A DNA stretch of 7,977 nucleotides. It comes from an uncultured Oscillospiraceae bacterium (GTDB lineage: Bacteria; Bacillota; Clostridia; Oscillospirales; Oscillospiraceae). The notes under the pieces were generated by a model. That model was given only the letters and a program-made list of their open reading frames with translations, had not been told where the DNA came from and did no database searches. Every line of letters starts with the position of its first letter. Positions within the stretch are counted from its first letter, which is position 1. Positions 1 through 5,951 of the stretch are shown here, piece after piece. Position numbers and translations under genes: made by a program. The stretch covers positions 1-7,977 of the forward strand of contig CAKTLD010000091.1 in the NCBI GenBank assembly GCA_934572445.1, in the 5' to 3' direction.

Positions 1-1
1 C

Positions 2-1471
2 AAGTGCTCGCGCAACTTCTATGAGGAATCCGTCCACATCCGCGAGACGAAGCTTCTTGCCGCGGAAAAGGGCTACAGCGCGCTTATGGCGTCGCTCCGC
101 ATGCCCGAGCCCGTTGACGACAAGAAGGTCGCCATCGTCGGCGGCGGCCCGACCGGTATCGCCGCAGCGTATTTCCTTGGCCGCGAGGGCGTTCCTACCA
201 CGATCTTTGAGCGCGAGCGCAAGCTCGGCGGCGTGCCGCGCTATGTCATCCCCGCCTTCCGCATCAGCGACGAGGCCATCGACAAGGACATCGCGCTCAT
301 GGAGCGCTACGGCGTCGAAGTGAAGCTCGGCAAGCCCGCCCCCTCCGTCGGTGAGCTCAAGAAGATGGGCTACACGCACATCTTAATGGCCACCGGCGCA
401 TGGAAGCCCGGCAAGCTCGACATTGAGGGCAACGTGCAGGGCGTCATCGAGTGGATGAAGAAGATGAAAAAGCAGGTCAAGCCCTGCCTGAGCGGCAACA
501 TCGTCGTCGTCGGCGCGGGCAACACCGCCATGGACGCCGCGCGCGTTGCAAAGCGCATGGGCGCGCATGCGACCATCCTCTATCGCCGCACGAAGAGGTT
601 CATGCCCGCCGACGAGCACGAGTTACAGCTCGCCATCGACGAGGGCGTCGAATTCGTCGAGCTGGCCGCGCCCGTCAAGCAGAGCCGCGGCAAGCTCCTG
701 TGCGATAAGATGATCCTCGGTGAGCCGGACGAGAGTGGCCGCCGCAGCCCCGTCAAATCCGGCGAACAGTTCACCATTCCCTGCGACATGGTCATCTCCG
801 CCGTGGGCGAGCAGGTCGACGCCGATCTCATGGCCGCGAACGGCATCGAGATGGAGCGCAAGGGTCCCGCGTTCGAGACGAACGTCCCCGGCGTTTACTG
901 CGCGGGCGACGCGCACCGCGGCCCCGCCACCGTGGTCGAGGGCATTGCCGACGCCGCGCGCTTTGCCGAGATCGTCGTCGGCTACCCGCACGTTTACGAC
1001 ATCCCCGCCGAGGCCGATGTGACCGAGTTCGACGCGCAGAGCAAGAAGGGCGTGCTCTCCATGGCAAGCAAATGCGTCTGCGACGGTGAGCGCTGCCTGC
1101 AGTGCTCCACCGTGTGCGAGAACTGCGTCGATTCCTGCCCGAACCGCGCGAATGTCGTCATCAAGATGGCCGACGGCTCGCACGAGATCGTTCACGTCGA
1201 CAAGATGTGCAACGAATGCGGCAACTGCACGCAGTTCTGCCCCTACGCCAGCGAGCCCTGCCACGACAAGTTCACCCTCTTCCAGACCCGCGAGGACATG
1301 GACGAGAGCAAAAACGAGGGCGTGCTGTTCCTGGAGGAGGACAACATCCGCCTGCGCTATGAGGGCGAGGTCAAAGAGTACGACCTTGGTTCCTGCGACA
1401 ACGATCTGCCGGTCGAACTGGAGGCTCTGATCCTCACCGTGCGCGACAAGTACAGCTATCTCTACCTGTAA
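2..1471 (+). CDS. ygfK: YgfK-like FAD/NAD(P) and 4Fe-4S oxidoreductase (putative selenate reductase subunit), 5'-truncated
   Basis: This is the C-terminal part (about 489 residues) of a larger flavoprotein. The reading frame is open to the left edge, so the Met at 86 is internal: the preceding codons read on in frame with conserved-looking sequence (CSRNFYEES, then IRETKLLAAEKGY). Visible in order are an FAD-binding Rossmann loop VGGGPTG (about 137-157), a second dinucleotide-binding loop VVGAGNTAMD (about 506-535) followed by YRR, and the C-terminal flavin motif AGDAHRGPATVVEGI (about 902-946). Then come two ferredoxin-like cysteine clusters. The first, at about 1073-1138, has seven cysteines and ends CVDSCP. 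The second, at about 1208-1240, is a textbook C-x2-C-x2-C-x3-CP. The flavoprotein core resembles the glutamate synthase small subunit and dihydropyrimidine dehydrogenase, but the tail with CENCVDSCPNRANV and MCNECGNC is typical of YgfK. The name 'selenate reductase' is historical. YgfK homologues lie in anaerobic purine/urate degradation clusters, where a redox role is likely but the substrate is not established here. The hydantoinase downstream supports that context. Confidence 0.85.
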   Translation, partial: KCSRNFYEESVHIRETKLLAAEKGYSALMASLRMPEPVDDKKVAIVGGGPTGIAAAYFLGREGVPTTIFERERKLGGVPRYVIPAFRISDEAIDKDIALMERYGVEVKLGKPAPSVGELKKMGYTHILMATGAWKPGKLDIEGNVQGVIEWMKKMKKQVKPCLSGNIVVVGAGNTAMDAARVAKRMGAHATILYRRTKRFMPADEHELQLAIDEGVEFVELAAPVKQSRGKLLCDKMILGEPDESGRRSPVKSGEQFTIPCDMVISAVGEQVDADLMAANGIEMERKGPAFETNVPGVYCAGDAHRGPATVVEGIADAARFAEIVVGYPHVYDIPAEADVTEFDAQSKKGVLSMASKCVCDGERCLQCSTVCENCVDSCPNRANVVIKMADGSHEIVHVDKMCNECGNCTQFCPYASEPCHDKFTLFQTREDMDESKNEGVLFLEEDNIRLRYEGEVKEYDLGSCDNDLPVELEALILTVRDKYSYLYL

Positions 1472-1486
1472 GAAAGGGTAAAAAAC

Positions 1487-1513
1487 GGGAGCCGGTGCAC
1501 CGCACCGGCTCCC
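1487..1513 (-). terminator. Hairpin terminator, 12-bp perfect stem; T-tract favours the minus strand
   Basis: A perfect 12-bp inverted repeat (1487-1498 with 1502-1513, stem GGGAGCCGGTGC) encloses a 3-base loop and lies 15 bases after the ygfK stop. Read on the plus strand it is followed only by the mixed tract CTTCTCTATC. Read on the minus strand it is followed by G and six T (complement of 1480-1485). It can serve as the end of ygfK, but its form better fits a back-up terminator for the minus-strand nucleotidase gene. Assignment of direction is inference from the T-tracts. Confidence 0.7.
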
Positions 1514-1533
1514 CTTCTCTATCGTGAGCAGAA

Positions 1534-1563
1534 AAAAGAGCGCTGCGTATGCAGCGCTCTTTT
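1534..1563 (-). terminator. Bidirectional rho-independent terminator of the nucleotidase gene
   Basis: A 13-bp perfect stem (1534-1546 with 1551-1563, core AGAGCGCTGC) has a 4-base loop GTAT and lies 20 bases past the stop codon of the minus-strand gene. On the minus strand the hairpin runs into a six-T tract. On the plus strand it ends in four T followed by CGTTGTT, so it can also stop transcription coming from ygfK. Confidence 0.85.
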
Positions 1564-1583
1564 CGTTGTTCCTGCGTTTCGCC

Positions 1584-3749
1584 TTACTTCTCGATCAGGT
1601 TCAGCTGATAGAGAATCTTGGCGATCTGCGCGCGGGTCAGGGACGCGGCAGGCTCGAAGGTGGTCTCGGTCATACCGTCGATAACCTTCGCGTCGACAAG
1701 CGCCATGACGTAAGCGTCGGTGCAGTCGGTGAACTTGCTCTCGGTCTTGGACTCAGCCAGCTTGTAGAGCTTGGCCGCGGTCTGGCAGAACTCCAGGCGG
1801 GAGATGGGCTTCGTGCCGTCGAGATCGGCGGCGACAAGACCCAGCTCGACCGCCTTGGCGAGAGTGTTCTTCAGCCAGTCGGCGCCGGTGGCATCCTCAG
1901 CCTTGAGATCGCCGTTGCTGACAAGCAGGAGCTTGAGCGCGGCGCCCCAGGTCAGGGTGTCGTTGGGGGCATAGGTGGTGGCGGAGGTGCCATTGATGAT
2001 ACCACTCTCATAGAGGCTGATCAGCTGGTTAAAATACCAAGCATCGGTCTTGACATCGGTAAAGGGGTTGAAATAGTTGATGCGGCCCTGAGGAGCAGCA
2101 TAGCCGGTGACCTTACCGTCCTTAAAGGACTGAACGTAGTTGGCGAGGACCATATAGTCTTCGGAAACATAGTCGAGCACATTGACGGCACCGTCAAACA
2201 TGTTGAAGCCGTCACCAAGGTCACGCAGGGTGTAGTTGTAACCAGCCATATTGTACTTGGCATCGAGCTTGAGCGGTTCATACTTGCCGGTCTCTTTGTT
2301 GAGGACCTGAACGTCGGTCACGCGGTAAGCGCCGGTAGGACTGCCGGTCCAGACGCCCTTTTCATCTTTCTGAACGGTGGAGGGGATGCCGGTGTGGACA
2401 GTGTACTTCAGGCCAGCAACATGCAGAAAGCCGCCGCACTCATTGGGCGCGTCCTTGGCACCCCATTCCAGCGCGTCGAGCACCTGCTGACCGGTAACGG
2501 TGATCAGGCAGGCAACATTGCCGAAAGTGTGGATATCCTTGCAGGTAAGGTAGGTCACATCACCGGCTTCGGTGGTCTTATTGCGGATACCGCCGCCGTT
2601 CATCACAGCAAGGTCCACATCCATGTCCATATTGTCAAAGAGGTAGTAAAGCGCATCCGCGCAGAAGTCACCGACGTTGGTCTCCTGCTTGCGCACAAGA
2701 CGATTTTCACCCTTATAGTTGGTCATGGTGTCCGCAAAGGTACCGATCTTGACGTTGAGTTTATCGGTGACCTCGCCGACCCACTTGTCCTCGATTGCCT
2801 TGACATCGGCATCGGGGGTAACACTGGCCAGATCCTCAGCCTTGAGGAGCTCGGTGGTGATCTTACCGTCCTTGGTGATGGTCATCTGACCAAGCGCTGC
2901 AAAATAGGAACCGGTCTGGGTCAGAACGACGGTCTTGCCGTCCTTGTCCTTGACTTCCTTCATCTCAACGGTGCTGTGGGAGTGACCGTCGATAAAGGCA
3001 TTCAGACCGCTGACATTCGCGATCACGTCCTCGGAGTTCCAAGGATCGGATGCAGGGTCGTCGCCAAGATGGCCGAGGGCGATAACATAGTCCGCTTCCT
3101 TGGCAGCCGCGTCAACAGCCTTCTGAACGGCCTCGTAGAGCGCCTTGCCGTCCGTGCCGCCAGCGATACCGTAGATGTACTCGCCCTTTTCGTTCTGGAA
3201 GTAAGCGGGCGTGGACTTGGTGATGGATTCAGGCGTGGTGATGCCAACGAAGGCGATCTTCATGCCGCCGACCTCAAAGACCTTGTACGCATCGAGGATC
3301 AAATCACCGACAGTGCCGTCCTTTTCATTGTAGAAGTTGCAGGAGACATAGGGAACCTTGCTCTTGGTCATCACCTCGAGCGCGCGGGCCATACCATAGT
3401 CAAACTCGTGGTTGCCGATGGTCGCCAGATCATAACCGGCAGCCTCCATCAGCTTGATGATCGTAGCGCCCTTATCCATGGAACCGTATGCGGTGCCCTG
3501 AATATGGTCGCCAGCATCAACCAGCAGAACGTTTGTCAGGCTGTCCTTATAGGCTGCGACCGTAGAGTATTTGATATCCTTGGTCACATAGGTATGGACA
3601 TCGTTACTGTAAAGCACCGTAACATCGCCCGTCGTGGTTTCGGCAGTCGCGGCCGCGGCCGTGTCCGTCGTTTCCTCCGCCGCAAAGCTGGTCACGGTAA
3701 GCGAAAATACCATAGCCAGTGCGAGCAGGACGGATAAAAACTTGCGCAT
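1584..3749 (-). CDS. Secreted, SLH-anchored 5'-nucleotidase / UshA-family metallophosphohydrolase
   Basis: A 721-residue cell-surface enzyme predicted to remove phosphate from nucleotides outside the cell. Residues 1-23 form a signal peptide (MRKF, hydrophobic core, cleavage after SFA), followed by a Thr/Ala-rich linker to about 41. The calcineurin-like metallophosphatase domain (about 42-300) keeps the two-metal motifs: SNDVH (D50, H52), GDH (D81), GNHEFD (N113, H114 with D117 as the catalytic pair), LGHLGDD (H227) and DGHSH (H256, H258). The 5'-nucleotidase C-terminal, substrate-binding domain (about 332-545) has VGDFCADAL, NGGGIR (384-389) and GDGFNMF (512-518). Three SLH repeats follow (about 559-610, 620-664, 671-719) and would bind cell-wall polymer. 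The start at 3749 is chosen over in-frame ATGs at 3821 and 3767 because GAGGAGG lies 9 bases upstream and the signal peptide begins there. It is inverted relative to ygfK and the hydantoinase and has its own promoter and terminators. The exact substrate (AMP, other nucleotides, UDP-sugars or 2',3'-cyclic nucleotides) cannot be read from sequence. Confidence 0.92.
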   Translation of the reverse strand: MRKFLSVLLALAMVFSLTVTSFAAEETTDTAAAATAETTTGDVTVLYSNDVHTYVTKDIKYSTVAAYKDSLTNVLLVDAGDHIQGTAYGSMDKGATIIKLMEAAGYDLATIGNHEFDYGMARALEVMTKSKVPYVSCNFYNEKDGTVGDLILDAYKVFEVGGMKIAFVGITTPESITKSTPAYFQNEKGEYIYGIAGGTDGKALYEAVQKAVDAAAKEADYVIALGHLGDDPASDPWNSEDVIANVSGLNAFIDGHSHSTVEMKEVKDKDGKTVVLTQTGSYFAALGQMTITKDGKITTELLKAEDLASVTPDADVKAIEDKWVGEVTDKLNVKIGTFADTMTNYKGENRLVRKQETNVGDFCADALYYLFDNMDMDVDLAVMNGGGIRNKTTEAGDVTYLTCKDIHTFGNVACLITVTGQQVLDALEWGAKDAPNECGGFLHVAGLKYTVHTGIPSTVQKDEKGVWTGSPTGAYRVTDVQVLNKETGKYEPLKLDAKYNMAGYNYTLRDLGDGFNMFDGAVNVLDYVSEDYMVLANYVQSFKDGKVTGYAAPQGRINYFNPFTDVKTDAWYFNQLISLYESGIINGTSATTYAPNDTLTWGAALKLLLVSNGDLKAEDATGADWLKNTLAKAVELGLVAADLDGTKPISRLEFCQTAAKLYKLAESKTESKFTDCTDAYVMALVDAKVIDGMTETTFEPAASLTRAQIAKILYQLNLIEK

Positions 3750-3758
3750 AGTGTTTTT

Positions 3759-3765
3759 CCTCCTC
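3759..3765 (-). promoter_or_regulatory. Ribosome binding site of the nucleotidase gene (decides start)
   Basis: On the minus strand GAGGAGG lies 9 bases before the ATG at 3749. It is a near-perfect Shine-Dalgarno sequence. No comparable site was found before the in-frame ATGs at 3767 and 3821, and a start there would put charged residues ahead of the signal peptide. Confidence 0.85.
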
Positions 3766-3801
3766 ATTTTTTCATTCGGCTCCCTGCTCCGAACACGGCC
3801 G

Positions 3802-3840
3802 GTACGCACCTGCGCTTCCATCTCTCAACCACAGTACGCA
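3802..3840. repeat. Direct repeat GTACGCA, two copies 32 bases apart
   Basis: GTACGCA occurs at 3802-3808 and 3834-3840, start to start 32 bases (about three helical turns), in the predicted leader of the nucleotidase gene. It may be a paired regulator site or part of a leader RNA structure. Two copies of a 7-mer can also arise by chance, so no function is assigned. Confidence 0.3.
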
Positions 3841-3873
3841 GCGGACCTCGTCGGACAGAGTACACCAGAATGG

Positions 3874-3902
3874 ATTATGAACTTATTGTATCGTGCTGTG
3901 TA
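3874..3902 (-). promoter_or_regulatory. Candidate sigma-A promoter of the nucleotidase gene
   Basis: On the minus strand a -35 box TACACA (3902-3897, 4 of 6 matches to TTGACA) is 17 bases from a -10 box CATAAT (3879-3874, 5 of 6 matches to TATAAT). Transcription would start near 3867 and give a leader of roughly 118 bases. The call rests on consensus matching by eye only. Confidence 0.4.
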
Positions 3903-3923
3903 TTTTTTCTCAAGTCAGCATTA

Positions 3924-3942
3924 TTCTGAATTTTCCTCAGAA
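3924..3942. repeat. Short inverted repeat in the divergent promoter region (possible operator)
   Basis: TTCTGA (3924-3929) and TCAGAA (3937-3942) form a perfect 6-bp inverted repeat with a 7-base AT-rich spacer. It lies just upstream of the candidate nucleotidase promoter and about 65 bases upstream of the candidate hydantoinase promoter, a position where one dimeric regulator could control both genes. No known operator consensus was recognised. Confidence 0.25.
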
Positions 3943-3986
3943 AACTTGTCGCTTTTGGACAATTTCCACTTTTTGTCTCCGACGTA

Positions 3987-4015
3987 TGGAATTTTCATCG
4001 AAATTATGCTATGCT
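3987..4015 (+). promoter_or_regulatory. Candidate extended -10 promoter of the hydantoinase operon
   Basis: TGCTATGCT at 4007-4015 fits an extended -10 element (TGn followed by a 4-of-6 match to TATAAT). Its -35 position (3987-3992, TGGAAT) is poor, as expected where an extended -10 is used. Transcription would begin near 4022, leaving a leader of about 40 bases. A weak sigma-A match may also point to dependence on an activator. Confidence 0.35.
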
Positions 4016-4046
4016 GGCTTTAACTTGGAACCATGTTTTTTCAGAT

Positions 4047-4052
4047 AAGGAG
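4047..4052 (+). promoter_or_regulatory. Ribosome binding site of the hydantoinase gene
   Basis: AAGGAG ends 9 bases before the ATG at 4062 and fixes that start. It follows an AT-rich leader without other ATG codons at good spacing. Confidence 0.8.
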
Positions 4053-4061
4053 TGATCTCAC

Positions 4062-5444
4062 ATGAAAACGCTGCTTAAGGGCGGCTTTGTCGTCAGCGGA
4101 CGCGGCTGCCGCCGTGCCGATGTGCTTATCGACGATGAAAAAATCGAAAAGGTCGGCCACATCCCCCCCGCGCTCGCCTCACAGAGCGAAGTCGTCGATG
4201 TGACGGGCTGCCTGCTCTTCCCCGGCTTTATCGACGCGCACACGCACTTCGACCTTGACGTGTGCAACACCACAACGGCGGACGATTTTGAAAGCGGCAG
4301 CAAAAGCGCCATCCGCGGCGGCACGACAAGTGTGATCGACTTTGCCTGCCCCAATAAGGGGGAAACTCTCGGCTACGGGCTCAAGCTCTGGCACGAGAAG
4401 GCCGACGGCAAATGCTACTGCGACTATGGCTTTCACATGACGATCGACGATTGGAACGAAAGCATTGAACGCGAACTGGACGATATGTTCGCTGCCGGCA
4501 TCACGTCGTTCAAGATGTACCTCACCTACCCCGCCATGATGATCGGCGACGGCGCGGTCTACCGCGCACTCAAGGCGCTGAAGGCCCGCGGCGGCATCGC
4601 GGGCGTGCACTGTGAGAACGCGGGTGTGATCGACGCGCGCATCGAAGAGCTGAAGCAGAGCGGCCTCGGCGCAGATGTGGCGTCGCACCCGATGGCACGG
4701 CCCGACTATCTGGAGGCCGAGGCTGTCGGGCGGCTGCTGCGCATCGCGCAGGCAGCGGACGCGCCGGTCATCATCGTCCACACGACGAACAAAGCCTCTC
4801 TCGACGAGATCGCCGCCGCCCGCCGCCGCGGACAAACCGTATATGTGGAGACCTGCCCGCAGTATCTGGCGCTGGACGACAGCGTATACTACGATCCCGA
4901 CTATTCCGCCGCCGCGCGCTACGTCTGTGCGCCGCCCATCCGCACGAAGGAGGACAGCGAGGCGCTGTGGAAGGCCCTGCGCCGCGGCGAGGTCCAGACC
5001 ATCTCGACCGACCACTGCTCATTCACGCTGGAACAGAAGGACATGGGGCGCGACGACTTTACGAAGATCCCCGGCGGCCTGCCGGGCGTGGAAACACGCG
5101 GTGAGATCGTCTATACCATCGCCGAGCAGGAAAAGAAGCTCTCGCTCGCCGGTGTCTGCCGCGCGCTGAGCGAAAATCCCGCCAAGCTCTACGGTCTCTT
5201 CCCCCGCAAGGGCGTGATCGCCGCGGGCAGTGACGCCGACATCGTCGTCTACGATCCGGGCGCGAGCCACGTCCTCCATGGCACGGACATGCTTTCCAAG
5301 GCGGGCTATACTCCGTTCGAGGGCTTCCGCACGAGCGGCGGCATCGCCAAGGTCTATCTGCGCGGCGCGCTGCAGGTAGACAGCGGCAGGGTCATAGGCG
5401 AAAAGCGCGGCGAATATCTCGCGCGCGGCAAATACGCACTGTGA
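4062..5444 (+). CDS. hydA: Dihydropyrimidinase / D-hydantoinase (cyclic amidohydrolase)
   Basis: A complete 460-residue cytoplasmic amidohydrolase, the usual length for the family, which hydrolyses cyclic ureides such as dihydropyrimidines or hydantoins to N-carbamoyl amino acids. All metal-centre residues are visible: DAHTHFD (H60, H62), the lysine to be carboxylated in SFKMY (K151), GVHCEN (H183), IIVH (H240) and STDH (D317). Y156, five residues after K151, matches the conserved substrate-binding tyrosine. The N-terminal beta-sandwich strand (KTLLKGGFVVSGRG) and the C-terminal ADIVVYDP strand complete the fold. Homologues (hydA or hyuA) neighbour ygfK in anaerobic purine-degradation clusters, so the natural substrate may be a purine-ring breakdown product rather than a pyrimidine; this is inference. 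It is the first gene of a three-gene unit: its stop codon lies within the ribosome binding site of the next gene. Allantoinase is a less likely alternative, judged from the dihydropyrimidinase-like text around K151 and H183. Confidence 0.9.
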   Translation: MKTLLKGGFVVSGRGCRRADVLIDDEKIEKVGHIPPALASQSEVVDVTGCLLFPGFIDAHTHFDLDVCNTTTADDFESGSKSAIRGGTTSVIDFACPNKGETLGYGLKLWHEKADGKCYCDYGFHMTIDDWNESIERELDDMFAAGITSFKMYLTYPAMMIGDGAVYRALKALKARGGIAGVHCENAGVIDARIEELKQSGLGADVASHPMARPDYLEAEAVGRLLRIAQAADAPVIIVHTTNKASLDEIAAARRRGQTVYVETCPQYLALDDSVYYDPDYSAAARYVCAPPIRTKEDSEALWKALRRGEVQTISTDHCSFTLEQKDMGRDDFTKIPGGLPGVETRGEIVYTIAEQEKKLSLAGVCRALSENPAKLYGLFPRKGVIAAGSDADIVVYDPGASHVLHGTDMLSKAGYTPFEGFRTSGGIAKVYLRGALQVDSGRVIGEKRGEYLARGKYAL

Positions 5445-5449
5445 GGTGA
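5443..5449 (+). promoter_or_regulatory. Ribosome binding site overlapping the hydantoinase stop codon
   Basis: GAGGTGA overlaps the TGA at 5442-5444 and ends 5 bases before the ATG at 5455. It favours that ATG over the in-frame GTG at 5446, which lies inside the site itself, and suggests translational coupling with the hydantoinase. Confidence 0.65.
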
Positions 5450-5454
5450 CGAAT

Positions 5455-5949
5455 ATGGAGCTGAGAGAGATCCTCTTTGCGCAGTTCCCCGCATTTTTTC
5501 TGTTGAGCATACTGTTTCTGATCGCGCACCTGCGCGTGCGCAAGCGCAGCGCCGTCAAGTCGGTGCTGTGGGTGCTGCTGTTCGGCGCGGCGCTTGCCGT
5601 TTCGCTCCTGTTCTGCTTCCTCGGGATGCAGGCAAAGTACTGGACGGTCAAAACGCTCTTTGAGCTCAAGTTCTGGAGCTGGCTGGGCATCGCCATCGTC
5701 GCGCTGGCACTCGTACTGCGTCTCGTATTCAAGCTGCAGAGCAAGCATGCCCAGCATCTGGTGGAAAAAGAACACGCCCGCGCAGAAAAGGCGCAGGAGC
5801 AGGCCGTGGCGCAGGCGCGCGAGGAAGCGCGCGCCGAGGTGCTGGCCGAGACTGCCCGTCAGGCGGAAGCCGCCGCTGCGCAAAACGGCGCGGGAGCTGC
5901 GGCCGCACCGCAGGACACTTCCGCCGAAGCCGCGGAAAGGCAGGGATAA
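5455..5949 (+). CDS. Small membrane protein, three predicted helices and a cytoplasmic coiled-coil tail; function unknown
   Basis: I do not recognise a family. The 164-residue product has three hydrophobic segments (about 8-26, 36-58 and 73-93). A strongly basic loop (RVRKRSAVK, about 27-35) lies between the first two; by the positive-inside rule this places the C-terminus in the cytoplasm. Residues about 98-142 are rich in Ala, Glu, Gln and Arg with heptad-like spacing (EKEHARAEKAQEQA), predicting a long charged helix or coiled coil. The last 20 or so residues are a low-complexity Ala-rich tail. The start is the ATG at 5455 because of the ribosome binding site overlapping the hydantoinase stop; a GTG start at 5446 would add three residues. 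It is packed between the hydantoinase and the acyltransferase (2-base gap to the latter), so it is probably co-transcribed with both. A scaffold or helper for the acyltransferase is possible but not shown. Confidence 0.75.
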   Translation: MELREILFAQFPAFFLLSILFLIAHLRVRKRSAVKSVLWVLLFGAALAVSLLFCFLGMQAKYWTVKTLFELKFWSWLGIAIVALALVLRLVFKLQSKHAQHLVEKEHARAEKAQEQAVAQAREEARAEVLAETARQAEAAAAQNGAGAAAAPQDTSAEAAERQG

Positions 5950-5951
5950 GC

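Larger units (their letters stand above)
3750..4061. other. Divergent intergenic region between nucleotidase and hydantoinase genes
   Basis: These 312 bases hold no credible gene. The part next to the nucleotidase (about 3775-3860) is GC-rich and would be its 5' leader; it contains a 7-base direct repeat and a small possible hairpin (minus-strand TTCGG...CCGAA, about 3774-3792). The other part (about 3865-4046) is AT-rich and carries the candidate promoters for both directions and one short inverted repeat. No known riboswitch was recognised. Confidence 0.7.

Noticed and set aside
623..1264. Minus-strand open frame of 213 codons opposite ygfK
   Set aside because: It is antisense to conserved flavin and ferredoxin motifs, has no start signals, and its product is of shadow-like composition.
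1524..3737. Long plus-strand open frame (737 codons) opposite the nucleotidase gene
   Set aside because: It mirrors almost the whole minus-strand gene, has no ribosome binding site, would begin inside a terminator, and its product shows no recognisable domain. The minus strand encodes a clear signal peptide, catalytic motifs and SLH repeats. The open antisense frame follows from biased codon use.
3750..3821. Upstream in-frame ATG starts for the nucleotidase (3821, 3767)
   Set aside because: They would place a charged, arginine-rich stretch before the signal peptide and lack ribosome binding sites, while the ATG at 3749 has GAGGAGG at ideal spacing.
3750..3867. Known riboswitch in the nucleotidase leader (purine or other class)
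   Set aside because: No conserved core of a class I know could be matched by eye; only a small hairpin and a 7-mer direct repeat are visible.
1472..4061. Mobile-element insertion of the nucleotidase gene between ygfK and hydantoinase
   Set aside because: No terminal inverted repeats, target-site duplication, transposase or integrase remnants were seen at either boundary, so a mobile element cannot be supported from this sequence.
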